The position numbers were made by a program, and so were the translations under genes. Below are positions 47,896 through 56,701 of a DNA stretch of 64,000 nucleotides, piece by piece. Under the pieces are notes generated by a model. The model saw only the letters and a list, made by a program, of their open reading frames with translations. It ran no database searches and was not told where the DNA came from. The number at the start of each line of letters is the position of its first letter. Position 1 is the stretch's first letter. Origin of the DNA: Planctomycetota bacterium (lineage in GTDB: Bacteria > Planctomycetota > SZUA-567 > H5-PLA8); contig JACQFI010000067.1 in NCBI GenBank assembly GCA_016200135.1, positions 19,663 to 83,662 of the forward strand, given 5' to 3'.

Positions 47896-50013
47896 TTACT
47901 TCTTCGGATACTCGACGCTGATATCGTCGATGTAGACCGGCCCCGTGCTGCTGTCTCCGCCGCCCAGGTAGACCGCGACCGCGCCTTTAGGCACGTACTT
48001 CGGGGCCAAGTTGCCCACCGGCTTTCCGCCCGCGGCGATCTTGGGCGCCGCCGGGTCGGAGAAGTCGAAGACCCATTCGGTCCAGCCTTCTTTGCGCGAG
48101 ATCTTGGACGGGTGCGGATCGTGCCACTGGTTCTCGCCGGTGTTGAACCAGGCGTACTCGGCGTCGCCGCCCAGATAGGTGCGCCAGCAGGTGCGCAGCG
48201 CGAACTTGTCGCCGCTAGCGGTCTTGACGCCCCATGCCGCGCCGGTCGTCGTCGCCTTGCCCAGCTTCTTCCCGTTGTCGTAGACCCACAGCGTTACCTT
48301 GACCGGCAGGTCGTCGTCTTCACCAAACGTCATCACCGCGCCTTGGCCTTCGATCAGCTTCAGACACTTTTTGCCGCCGTGCGCCTGCTCTTCGCTGAGC
48401 GTGGCTCCCTCGATATGCCAGCGCGCGTCGGGCTCCACCTCGAAGTCCGCCTTCAGGGTCTCGCCTGCCGCCAGTGTGGCCGGCCCCGTGGCTTCGCGCT
48501 TGGTCCCCGGCTTGACCCAGACGGGTTCCATGCGGCTCTCGCCGTTGAGCGTCCAGCGGATGCGGTACTCGCCGTCGTCCTTCTTGCCCGTCTTCGGATT
48601 CGTGCCGTCCCAGCGCGGCGCGTTGTATTCGGACTCCTTGGGCACTTCGAGCGTGGCGATGGTTCCGAGCACTTCTTTGCCCGCCGCATCCAGCAGTTCG
48701 AGCTTGAGCGTGCCCGCCGCGTGCGTCTGCGTTACCAGCTTCGTCTTGATGTTGCCCGCGGTCTCCACCACGTCGGGGATTGGCAGCGCCAAGGTGATGA
48801 ACTTTCCGGGCTGCAAAGCCGGCGTCGCCACTTTCACCTGCGTGGGATCTTTGACGTACAGGCGGTCCCAGTTGAGCTGCTTGCTCGTGACGTTCTTGAA
48901 GTACGCCAGATGGATCTGCGTCGTCGGATCCGACTTCTTGGCCAAGCCCTCTTCGTACTGCTTCCGGATCGGCTCGTCGAAGCGCGCCAGCGAAGTCCAG
49001 AGCTGGCCGGCCGCCGTCGAGCCGTCCGCCGAACGCCAGGGCTTCTTGCCGTCGCCTTGAGCCATGAAGTGGTTGGTGCGGATGATGCGCTCGAGGTCGG
49101 TCTTGTCGAAGACGAGCCCCGAGTTGTAGACCTCCACGAACATCGAGACCTCGGCGGATTGGTAGCCCGGCCGTTCCGGATGCACGCCGCACCAGTGCCG
49201 GGGCGCCTTGCCTTCAATGTCGAACGGCGCGTGCGGGGTCCAGTAGTGCCAGACGACGCGGTCGTCTTCCGGATAGTAAAGAAAAATCTGCTTCGCGCGG
49301 GTAAAGATGCGCTCGACGCGTTCGCGGTATTCGGGTTTGCCCGTGATGCGCCAGAGCCGCAGCAGCACGATGGCAGCGTCCGCGCTCTTGTTCAACGGCT
49401 GGCTCAGGATGGTATCCGGCCGTTCGAGCCACTTGCCGGATTGAGTGTCGATCGAGCGGCCGTGCGTACGATAGCTGCCCCAGCCGGCGGCGTCTTCGTA
49501 GTAGCAGCCGCGCTTGTTCCACTTCTCCCACAGCATGCGCGTGCAAAGGTCGACGTAATGCTGGGCCTTCTCGCCGAAGCGTTTTTTAAGCGCCTCGTCC
49601 TTGAGCACGATCTCCGCGAAACCAACCAGGTGCCGGCAGAGCACGGCATCGCCCACGAGCGCGTCTTCCTGGATCTCGGGCGTGTTGGTGATGGTCGGTC
49701 CGATCCAGCCTTCGTAGCCGTCCGGGTCCTTCTTTAGCTTCGTGAGGTAGAAGTCGTAGTATTCCGCGGCCTCTTCGAGCCACTTGGGATCGCCGTAAGC
49801 TTCGTACGCCGTGAGGAAATCGTCGGCCGAATAGGAGGCATGCCAGCAGAACGCCTCGCCTTCGTCGGATCTGAGGTGCCCGTTCTTCATGACATCCGCG
49901 CGATAGGCGGTGGGATCGGGGCCTTCGGCGGAGAAAGAGACCTTCAATGCAACTAAAAGAAAGAGCGGGAGTACGGCGCGGATGGAAAGATGGCTAAGCG
50001 ATTTTATTAGCAC
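47896..50013 (-). CDS. secreted alpha/alpha-barrel-like protein with beta domains
   Basis: 705 residues, start GTG 50013, with a signal peptide (IRAVLPLFLLVALKVSFSAEG). The first 350 residues are helical and resemble the barrels of glycoside hydrolases or lyases acting on uronic acids (CWHASYSADDFLTAYEAYGDP, WLEEAAEYYDFYLTKLKKD, NKSADAAIVLLRLWRITG), but no catalytic signature is certain. The second half has a FlgD-like Ig segment (SEYNAPRWDGTNPKTGKKDDGEYRIRWTL) and a C-terminal carbohydrate-binding-like jelly roll ending in YIDDISVEYP. It probably acts on or binds external polysaccharide. Confidence 0.65.
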   Translation of the reverse strand: MLIKSLSHLSIRAVLPLFLLVALKVSFSAEGPDPTAYRADVMKNGHLRSDEGEAFCWHASYSADDFLTAYEAYGDPKWLEEAAEYYDFYLTKLKKDPDGYEGWIGPTITNTPEIQEDALVGDAVLCRHLVGFAEIVLKDEALKKRFGEKAQHYVDLCTRMLWEKWNKRGCYYEDAAGWGSYRTHGRSIDTQSGKWLERPDTILSQPLNKSADAAIVLLRLWRITGKPEYRERVERIFTRAKQIFLYYPEDDRVVWHYWTPHAPFDIEGKAPRHWCGVHPERPGYQSAEVSMFVEVYNSGLVFDKTDLERIIRTNHFMAQGDGKKPWRSADGSTAAGQLWTSLARFDEPIRKQYEEGLAKKSDPTTQIHLAYFKNVTSKQLNWDRLYVKDPTQVKVATPALQPGKFITLALPIPDVVETAGNIKTKLVTQTHAAGTLKLELLDAAGKEVLGTIATLEVPKESEYNAPRWDGTNPKTGKKDDGEYRIRWTLNGESRMEPVWVKPGTKREATGPATLAAGETLKADFEVEPDARWHIEGATLSEEQAHGGKKCLKLIEGQGAVMTFGEDDDLPVKVTLWVYDNGKKLGKATTTGAAWGVKTASGDKFALRTCWRTYLGGDAEYAWFNTGENQWHDPHPSKISRKEGWTEWVFDFSDPAAPKIAAGGKPVGNLAPKYVPKGAVAVYLGGGDSSTGPVYIDDISVEYPKK

Positions 50014-50163
50014 GATAGCGGCCCCCGGTTCCCGGCAATAATGACAGCTACACCAGCCTGTATAGGGCGGGAATACTTATTTAGCAAAACCTAATTATTA
50101 GCTGGATGCATAGACTACATAACGAAGCGCGCAGCCAGGGCTCGAACTTCGTGCGCCAGCGCC

Positions 50164-50604
50164 TTAAGCCGGAAGCGGAAGCGAGAGCAGCCACGCTTCA
50201 AGGCGAGTCATGTCGAGCGGCTTTCGGAAGAGCTGAATGCGGCGCGAGCGGACCCAGCCTTCAAGCGTGATATCGTCGTACGCTGTCATCATGGCGACGG
50301 GTACGCCGGGGAATTCACTGACGAACTCCTGGATCACACGGCAGCCGGTGGCATCGGGGAGCTGGTAGTCCACCAGCAGCCCGTCGAGCTTGGACTCGAT
50401 GTACGAGACGTCTTGCACAAGCTCCAAGGCTTCCTTGGTAGAAGTGGCCAACAGGCTGTGGAAGCCCATGTTCTCGAGCCAGCGCTTGAGGAGGAACCCG
50501 ATGTCCGGGTCGTCTTCCACGAGCATCACACACGGCGGTGTTTTCGGACCCGATCGCCGGACAACCCGAGGCGGCTTGTGCATAAGAATTCCTTGCTTTT
50601 CCAT
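50164..50604 (-). CDS. stand-alone response regulator receiver protein
   Basis: 146 residues from ATG 50604 with AAAGGAG seven bases upstream. A single receiver domain: acidic pocket MLVEDDPDIG, phosphoacceptor Asp in GLLVDYQLPDATG, Thr in AMMTAYDD and Lys in LFRKPLD. No output domain follows. A basic, Pro-containing 27-residue N-terminus precedes the domain. No histidine kinase is nearby, so it is an orphan. It is divergent from proS. Confidence 0.9.
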   Translation of the reverse strand: MEKQGILMHKPPRVVRRSGPKTPPCVMLVEDDPDIGFLLKRWLENMGFHSLLATSTKEALELVQDVSYIESKLDGLLVDYQLPDATGCRVIQEFVSEFPGVPVAMMTAYDDITLEGWVRSRRIQLFRKPLDMTRLEAWLLSLPLPA

Positions 50605-50926
50605 AAGGGCACTCCTTTGTTTATGTCCTCAAATTCGGTACCAGCACGCGGGATTCATACGCTGTCGCGATAAGCTTTTCGTGTCGCTCAAGTTAGTTCC
50701 GTGCGTTTGGGTTAGAATGGGTATGGAGTGGGTGATTTTTGCGCCTTGGGACGTGCTCCATTTTGATCACACCGCTTCCTACAAGCCATTTTCTCGAAAA
50801 GGCTTTTGAGCAGGCGTCGCACCGCGCATTCGCGCGAATCTCCGCTGGCGGGACGGCCGATTCGAAACAGAATGCGACCACTTGAGCAGTACGGTCTTTA
50901 ACGCTTTTCGATGCACGGAGAACGCG
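50605..50926. other. 322-base divergent gap between receiver gene and proS
   Basis: It contains the ribosome sites of both genes at its ends. No T-box element (AGGGTGGNACCGCG) and no convincing promoter could be fixed. Short open frames lack support. Confidence 0.5.
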
Positions 50927-52498
50927 ATGGCCAAGCAGCAGCAAGGACCGCAGGAGAAGTCTCAGGACGCCGGCAAGGAGACGATCACTCCGCGCGCGAA
51001 GGACTACGCGCAGTGGTACCTGGACGTCGTCAAGCAAGCCGAGTTGGCCGAGCACAGCGGCGTGCGCGGCTGCATGGTCATCCGCCCGCATGGCTACGCG
51101 ATCTGGGAGCGCATGCAGCGCGAGCTCGACGACCGCTTCAAGGCCACGGGCCACGTCAACGCGTACTTCCCGCTCTTTATCCCGCTCAGCTACCTGGCGA
51201 AAGAAGAACAGCATGCCGCGGGCTTTGCCAAAGAATGCGCGGTCGTCACGCACCACCGCCTCAAGACCATCGACGGCGTGGTGCAGGTCGATCCCGAATC
51301 GAAACTCGAAGAGCCGTTGATTGTCCGGCCCACCAGCGAAACGGTGATCTGGGCGCAGTACAAGAACTGGATCCAAAGCTACCGCGACCTGCCGATCCTG
51401 ATCAACCAGTGGGCCAACGTCTGCCGCTGGGAGATGCGCACGCGCCTCTTCCTGCGCACCACGGAGTTCCTCTGGCAGGAAGGCCACACGGCGCACGCGA
51501 CCGAAGCCGAGGCCATCGAAGAGACGCATCGCATGCTCGGCGTCTATGCGGACTTCGCCGAGAACGTCATGGCCGTGCCCGTGGTCCAGGGCGCGAAGAG
51601 CCCCGGCGAACGCTTTCCCGGCGCGCTGGAGAGCCTCTGCATCGAGGCGATGATGCAGGATGGAAAAGCGCTCCAGGCCGGCACGAGCCACTATCTCGGC
51701 CAGAACTTCGCCAAGTCGTCCGACGTGAAGTTCCTTAACAAGGACGGCAAGCTGGAATTCCCCTACGCGACCAGTTGGGGCGTGAGCACGCGGCTGATCG
51801 GCGCGCTCATCATGACCCACAGCGACGACGCGGGCCTGGTGCTACCTCCCAAGCTTGCGCCGATCCAGATTGCCATCGTGCCCATCTACAAAAGCGACGA
51901 CGAGAAGGCCAAAGTGCTGCAGGAGGCCGAGGCTGTCTTTAACGAACTGAAAGGCCAGGGCCTGAGCGTGAAGCTCGACGCGCGCGAGGGCATGCACCCC
52001 GGCGCGAAGTACTTCGAGTGGGAGATGAAGGGCGTGCCGGTGCGCATCGAGATCGGACCCAAGGACATCGAGAAGGGCAGCCTGTGCCTGGTGCGGCGCT
52101 ACGTGGCCGAGCAGGAAGGCGAGAGCGAGCAGGACCTGCGCAAGCGCAAGAAGGCGTTCGTGCCGCGCGGCGAGGCCCTGAGCGGCATGAAGGCGCTGCT
52201 CGACGAGATGCAGCGGCAGCTTTACGAGCGCGCCAAGGCCGCGCGCGTCCGGCGCACGCGCACGATCGACCAACTGGCCGATTTCGAGCGCTTCTTCAAG
52301 GACGAAGGCGGCGGATTCGCCTGGGTGCACTGGGCCGGTTCGGCCGAAGACGAGGACGCGATGGCCAAGAAGTACGAGACCAGCGTCCGCTGCATCCCGC
52401 TCGCCAGCCAGATCCCCGAAGCCGCCCGCGGCGAGGGCAAGTGCATCTACACCGGCAAGCCCAGCACGCAGCGCGTGGTGATGGCGAAGTCGTATTAG
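50927..52498 (+). CDS. proS: proline--tRNA ligase, archaeal/eukaryotic type
   Basis: 523 residues from ATG 50927 with GGAG seven bases upstream. It charges tRNA-Pro. The short form, without the bacterial editing insert, is identified by RAKDYAQWYLDVVKQAELAEHSGVRGCMVIRP at the start, motif 2 RTTEFLWQEGHTAHA, GTSHYLGQNFAKSSDVKF, the C-terminal anticodon-binding domain (VPIYKSDDEKAKVLQEAE) and the zinc-type tail ending MAKSY. This type occurs in a minority of bacteria. Transcribed with its own leader; an aldo-keto reductase follows after 31 nt. Confidence 0.96.
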   Translation: MAKQQQGPQEKSQDAGKETITPRAKDYAQWYLDVVKQAELAEHSGVRGCMVIRPHGYAIWERMQRELDDRFKATGHVNAYFPLFIPLSYLAKEEQHAAGFAKECAVVTHHRLKTIDGVVQVDPESKLEEPLIVRPTSETVIWAQYKNWIQSYRDLPILINQWANVCRWEMRTRLFLRTTEFLWQEGHTAHATEAEAIEETHRMLGVYADFAENVMAVPVVQGAKSPGERFPGALESLCIEAMMQDGKALQAGTSHYLGQNFAKSSDVKFLNKDGKLEFPYATSWGVSTRLIGALIMTHSDDAGLVLPPKLAPIQIAIVPIYKSDDEKAKVLQEAEAVFNELKGQGLSVKLDAREGMHPGAKYFEWEMKGVPVRIEIGPKDIEKGSLCLVRRYVAEQEGESEQDLRKRKKAFVPRGEALSGMKALLDEMQRQLYERAKAARVRRTRTIDQLADFERFFKDEGGGFAWVHWAGSAEDEDAMAKKYETSVRCIPLASQIPEAARGEGKCIYTGKPSTQRVVMAKSY

Positions 52499-52529
52499 CG
52501 CGTCCGAATCTTATGAAAGGACAGCCACG

Positions 52530-53561
52530 ATGGAATACCGGCCACTCGGCGGCAGCGGCTTAAAAGTTCCGGTGCTGACCTTCGGCACCGGTACGTTCGG
52601 CGGCAAGGGCGAGTTCTTTAAGGCGTGGGGGGCGAGCGACGTTGCCGAGGCCACGCGGATCGTGGATGTCTGTCTCGAAGCCGGGTTGACGATGTTCGAT
52701 TCGGCGGACGTCTATTCCAGCGGCGCGGCGGAAGAGATTCTCGGGCAGGCGCTCAAGGGCCGGCGCGACCAAGTACTGATCTCGACCAAGGGAACTTTTC
52801 GCGCAGGAGCTGGGCCCAACGATGTCGGTTCTTCACGCTTTCATCTGCTGCGCGCGGTGGAAGGCAGCCTGAAGCGCCTGGGCACCGATTACATCGATCT
52901 GTACCAGCTTCACGGTTTCGACTCGGTCACGCCTATCGAAGAAGCACTCGGGACGCTCGACGATCTCGTGCGCGCCGGCAAGATACGCTACATCGGCTGC
53001 TCGAACTTTTCCGGCTGGCACCTGATGAAGTCGCTCGCGCTCTCCGAAAAGAACGGCCTCGCGCGCTACGTCGCGAACCAAACGTACTATTCGCTGATCG
53101 GCCGCGACTACGAATGGGAACTGATGCCGCTGGGCTTGGATCAGAGAGTTGGCGCGGTCGTTTGGAGCCCGCTCGGCTGGGGCCGGCTGACCGGCAAGAT
53201 CCGCCGCGGGCAACCGCTGCCGAAGGACAGCCGCTTGCAGAGTAAACTCGTCGCCGCTGTTGGCCCGCAGGTGGCCGATGAGTACGTCTACAAAGTGGTC
53301 GACGCGCTCGATGCGGTGGCCAAGGAGACCGGCAAGACCGTCCCACAGATCGCGCTCAACTGGCTGCTGCAGCGGCCGACGGTCGCGACGCTGGTGATCG
53401 GCGCGCGCAACGAAGAACAACTGCGCCAAAACCTGGGCGCGGTCGGCTGGAACCTGACGAAAGAACAGGTCGCCAAGCTCGATGCGGCCAGCGAGATCAA
53501 AGCGCCCTATCCCTACTGGCACCAGCACGGCTTCCAGGAACGCAACCCGAAACCGGTGTAA
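52530..53561 (+). CDS. aldo/keto reductase
   Basis: 343 residues with GAAAGGAC upstream of ATG. NADPH-dependent carbonyl reductase with the full catalytic tetrad: Asp and Tyr in FDSADVYSSG, Lys in ISTKGTF, His in YQLHGFD. The cofactor-binding C-terminal part (IALNWLLQRPTVATLVIGARNEEQLRQNL) is complete. It resembles the YdjG/YajO-type group. Substrate unknown. It follows proS in the same direction, without obvious functional connection. Confidence 0.92.
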   Translation: MEYRPLGGSGLKVPVLTFGTGTFGGKGEFFKAWGASDVAEATRIVDVCLEAGLTMFDSADVYSSGAAEEILGQALKGRRDQVLISTKGTFRAGAGPNDVGSSRFHLLRAVEGSLKRLGTDYIDLYQLHGFDSVTPIEEALGTLDDLVRAGKIRYIGCSNFSGWHLMKSLALSEKNGLARYVANQTYYSLIGRDYEWELMPLGLDQRVGAVVWSPLGWGRLTGKIRRGQPLPKDSRLQSKLVAAVGPQVADEYVYKVVDALDAVAKETGKTVPQIALNWLLQRPTVATLVIGARNEEQLRQNLGAVGWNLTKEQVAKLDAASEIKAPYPYWHQHGFQERNPKPV

Positions 53562-53689
53562 ACATACGCTTGGTGCGTTATGGCGCCCGGCTAAATTTTC
53601 TTGCTCCTTTTTCTATTTGCGGTGAGAACCGATGCCTCATGAATCTCTCGGACAAGGCCGATGACGCGGTGGCAAAGGAGGAGTGCGTT

Positions 53690-54658
53690 ATGGAATTGGC
53701 AACGGCCGTCTATAAACCGTCGGGCAAGCTGGGCACGGCGCTCGTGCTCGTGCCGGTCGCGGGGCTCGTTTCCGCGCTGGTGTTGGGCATCGCGTATGGC
53801 TTCATCAACGTCTACAACCCGCTGATTTACATCGAGGTGCTCGCCACCTTTTTCTTCGGACTCCTGATTGGCATTGCGGTCGCCCATACCGCGGTCTTCG
53901 CGAAATGCCGCAACCCCGCCTTCGCGGCGCTCATGGGCGCGGTTTGCGGCGCGGCGGGTTTGTACTTCGGATGGGCGGTGTTCATCTTTGCGCTGATCCA
54001 GCGGTACGGCGGCGTACAGGGACCAACCTTGGTGGATTGCCTGATCAATCCGCTTCAGGATTGGAATTTTGTCGCCAATACGTTGGCGCCGAACGGCTGG
54101 TTTACCCTCTTCGGCGCGACGCCTTCCGGGGTGTTGCTCTGGGCGATCTGGTGCGCCGAGGCCGCGATTATTGTGGGCGCTTCGGGCTTTTACGCTTACA
54201 CGACCATCGAAGAGAAAGTGTTCTGCGAGACGTGCGCCGGCTGGTGTGCGCTGAAAAAAGATGTAGCGCGCGCCGACGGCAAGAAAGACCTCACGCTGCT
54301 GCCCCGGCTGCAGGCGGGCGACCTGGCCGCCATGAACGAGTTGCCGCCGCCCAAGCCCGGCGCGGCGTCCTACTTCCGGCTGGACCACCAGCTCTGCGAG
54401 AAGTGCGGCAACATGGGTACGTATAAATTATTCGAGGTCACCGAAGGGAAGGACAAAGACGGAAAGACGGAGACGAAGGAGAAGGAATTGACGGGACACA
54501 TGCTGCTGTCCGCGGAAAGCGCCCAGCAATTGGGCCCGCTCCTGGCGCGCGGCAAGTTCTTGAAGGCGGCGGCTCCGGCCGCGGGAGACGCCGCGGGATC
54601 GCAATTCCCGGGTCCCCAAGCACCCGGTGCACCGTTGCCTCCCAAGGAAAAGAGCTGA
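53690..54658 (+). CDS. membrane protein with cytoplasmic CxxC pairs, unknown function
   Basis: 322 residues from ATG 53690 (AAAGGAGG nine bases upstream); an upstream ATG at 53639 lacks one. Four hydrophobic segments lie in the first 180 residues (for example LVLVPVAGLVSALVLGIAYGF and ATFFFGLLIGIAVAHTAVF). A soluble region follows with FCETCAGWC and QLCEKCGNMG, which could form a zinc site, then a Lys/Glu stretch and a Pro-rich tail. I do not recognise a family. Its nearest relations are likely to be other planctomycete membrane proteins with zinc-ribbon parts. Confidence 0.7.
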   Translation: MELATAVYKPSGKLGTALVLVPVAGLVSALVLGIAYGFINVYNPLIYIEVLATFFFGLLIGIAVAHTAVFAKCRNPAFAALMGAVCGAAGLYFGWAVFIFALIQRYGGVQGPTLVDCLINPLQDWNFVANTLAPNGWFTLFGATPSGVLLWAIWCAEAAIIVGASGFYAYTTIEEKVFCETCAGWCALKKDVARADGKKDLTLLPRLQAGDLAAMNELPPPKPGAASYFRLDHQLCEKCGNMGTYKLFEVTEGKDKDGKTETKEKELTGHMLLSAESAQQLGPLLARGKFLKAAAPAAGDAAGSQFPGPQAPGAPLPPKEKS

Positions 54659-54670
54659 GCGTCTCCGCGC

Positions 54671-55987
54671 TTAGCGAGCACCATCTTTGATGAGCTTGGA
54701 TTCGGAGCCGCGGCCGAAGTGGGTAGGCAGCGCATTCACGGGCGCCGGTTTGAGTCCTTCCAGCAGACGCTTCGCGACGCCGCTGATGTTCAAGTCTTCC
54801 GCTTGTGCAAGTTTTTCCAGCACGGGCTGAGCCAGGTCGCCGGTCTTGCGGAACGCCTGCGTCGCCTTCTCGCGGACCTCGAATTCCTCGCTGGCCAGGT
54901 CCTTGCCCCACGCCTCCATCTCTTTTTGCAGCTCCGGCATCCAGCCGATGCGCGCGGCCTCGCCGGGGAGCGAATCGAATACGACTCCCGCGCGCACCAG
55001 CGCATCGGGCTTGGGCGCGATCTCCAATGGGAACATCCCGTCGAAGAGCGGCCCTGGCATCTTCGAGACCAGCAGGAAACCCTTCGAGTCGAGCAGATCG
55101 GGCTTCCAGATCTCGACGATCGCGCGAGCCTCTTCCTTGGTCATCCCCAAGGCTTCCAACTGCGCGCGGCAAGCTTCCAGCAGTTTCGCTTCACCGGCGT
55201 CTGCTTTGAAGAGGTCCTCCTTCGACACCTTGACGGAACCTTTCGCGGGCACGTCCTCGATCTTGGCCCAGCCGCGCTTGGTTCCGGTGTTCACGATGAC
55301 CAACACCGGCCCGGAAGGTGCGGCGTACGCGTTTTTGATCTCGACGGCATCCGCGATCACGGCGCCCGTAACGACCGGCTCCTGGTACGCGGTGGCCTCG
55401 TAGAAGACGAACCGTTCGCTGCTACCATCCATGTTCAAATACATGCCGGGCACCTCACGCGCGTTTTGCCACCAGTGGCCGGCCTTCGCCTCGGCGAGGT
55501 GGTTCTTGGGTTGCTTGGTTAAGGCTCCGCTCCACTGCATGCCAACGGCATCGGTGGTCCCGCTGCCCATGAACCAGAAGGTCTCTTCAAGCAGTTTCGG
55601 CTTGGGCCAATAGGCGAGCGGCCGGCCATGCGGCGTCAGGATCTTGATCTCGACGGGCAGGCCCTCTTTGCCGTAAAGATGGATCACGGGCTTGTTCCAC
55701 GCGCGAGATTCAGAGCGCGGGGCGTAGGCGCTGGCGTGCCGGATCACGAACGGCGGCAACTGCCCGAGCAGTTCCTGCGGAGCGGCCAGAACGCCGCGCT
55801 GCTTTCCCTTTTCGCCCTCTTCGCCCGCTCGGGCGACATGGCGGAAGCCTTCTCCACTGCCGGGTTTTTCCAGCACCGTGGAGCGCACCATCACGCCCCA
55901 CTCATGCGCGACGAACTTCTCGTCCTCGGCCGCGAGATGCGTCGCGACCAAGTTGACGGTCAGCAGCAGCGCAGAGATTCGGATCAT
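54671..55987 (-). CDS. secreted protein of unknown function with C-terminal HEAT-like segment
   Basis: 438 residues from ATG 55987 (GGAG upstream); a GTG five codons earlier is possible. Signal peptide (IRISALLLTVNLVATHLAA) and then FVAHEWGVMVRST, which reads as a domain start in planctomycete secreted proteins. The middle has beta-rich stretches. Near the C-terminus FEVREKATQAFRKTGDLAQPVLEKLAQ...ISGVAKRLLEGL matches the degenerate HEAT-like repeat common in planctomycete exported proteins. No enzymatic motif is seen. It converges with the membrane protein gene with a 12-base gap. Confidence 0.7.
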   Translation of the reverse strand: MIRISALLLTVNLVATHLAAEDEKFVAHEWGVMVRSTVLEKPGSGEGFRHVARAGEEGEKGKQRGVLAAPQELLGQLPPFVIRHASAYAPRSESRAWNKPVIHLYGKEGLPVEIKILTPHGRPLAYWPKPKLLEETFWFMGSGTTDAVGMQWSGALTKQPKNHLAEAKAGHWWQNAREVPGMYLNMDGSSERFVFYEATAYQEPVVTGAVIADAVEIKNAYAAPSGPVLVIVNTGTKRGWAKIEDVPAKGSVKVSKEDLFKADAGEAKLLEACRAQLEALGMTKEEARAIVEIWKPDLLDSKGFLLVSKMPGPLFDGMFPLEIAPKPDALVRAGVVFDSLPGEAARIGWMPELQKEMEAWGKDLASEEFEVREKATQAFRKTGDLAQPVLEKLAQAEDLNISGVAKRLLEGLKPAPVNALPTHFGRGSESKLIKDGAR

Positions 55988-56077
55988 GTACGTTCGCTCC
56001 ACTCAGCCGGGGATCGATGTAAATTTCATAACCTATTAGACGGACGTCGGATAGTTTTGGTTTCAGGAAATCGCGCG

Positions 56078-56425
56078 ATGAACTTTCCCTCCGATGCTCC
56101 CGTTACCGCCGCTAAATTGGAGGCACTCAAGCTGCGTATCGCGCGGCTTGGCATCGACTTGCGCTTAGTCGAGGAACATTTTGTACGGGCATCGGGCCCC
56201 GGCGGGCAGAAGGTCAATAAGACCGAGAGCGGCGTGCACTTGAGCTATGCGCCGCTGGGTATCGCGGTGAAGTGGACCCGCGAGCGCTCCCGTTCGCTGA
56301 ACCGATTTTTGGCACTGCGGGAACTTGTGGATGAGATCGAGATTCGCCAGTCTCCCGAAACCAGCGAACGCCTGCGCGAGATCGCGCGGATCCGAAAGCA
56401 AAAGGACCGGCGGCGGCGGCGCTAA
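56078..56425 (+). CDS. release-factor-like peptidyl-tRNA hydrolase domain protein (GGQ)
   Basis: 115 residues from ATG 56078 (AGGAAA upstream). It contains the catalytic GGQ domain alone: FVRASGPGGQKVNKTESGVHL, KWTRERSRSLNRFLAL and a basic C-terminal tail (RIRKQKDRRRRR). Such small proteins, of the ArfB/PrfH type, release stalled peptides from ribosomes. The stop-recognition domains of RF1/RF2 are absent. Its stop TAA overlaps the stop of the convergent acyl carrier protein gene. Confidence 0.87.
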   Translation: MNFPSDAPVTAAKLEALKLRIARLGIDLRLVEEHFVRASGPGGQKVNKTESGVHLSYAPLGIAVKWTRERSRSLNRFLALRELVDEIEIRQSPETSERLREIARIRKQKDRRRRR

Positions 56426-56652
56426 GGCGCCTGTTTGACGAAGCCCAGCACGTCCGCGACCGTATTCATCTTCGCGGCGGCCTCGTCGCTGATCTCGATC
56501 TTCAGGCGGTCTTCGAGCTCCGCCAGAAGCTGCAGGCCCTTGGGCGAATCGATGCCCAGGTCCGCGACGAGCTCGTGCTCGGGCTTGACGACGTCCGGCT
56601 GCCGGTTGCTCACCTTACCGATGACTTCCAAGACGATCTTTTCACGTTCCAT
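56422..56652 (-). CDS. acyl carrier protein
   Basis: 76 residues from ATG 56652. Its fold and length are those of stand-alone ACPs: EREKIVLEVIGKVS, acidic helix II with the phosphopantetheine serine in LGIDSPKGLQLLAELEDRLKIEI (DSP instead of DSL), and a final VADVLGFV. It is the last gene of a minus-strand operon with an acyl-AMP ligase (49 nt upstream) and a di-iron protein, so it is likely to carry the acyl chain activated by the ligase, not the general fatty-acid-synthesis ACP. Confidence 0.88.
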   Translation of the reverse strand: MEREKIVLEVIGKVSNRQPDVVKPEHELVADLGIDSPKGLQLLAELEDRLKIEISDEAAAKMNTVADVLGFVKQAP

Positions 56653-56701
56653 GTCGGACGGCTCCTGAATGCGCAATTCCGGGACTACAGTCTGAAAACG
56701 C

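Noticed and set aside
50605..50926. T-box riboswitch before proS
   Set aside because: The conserved AGGGTGGNACCGCG box and a following terminator are absent.
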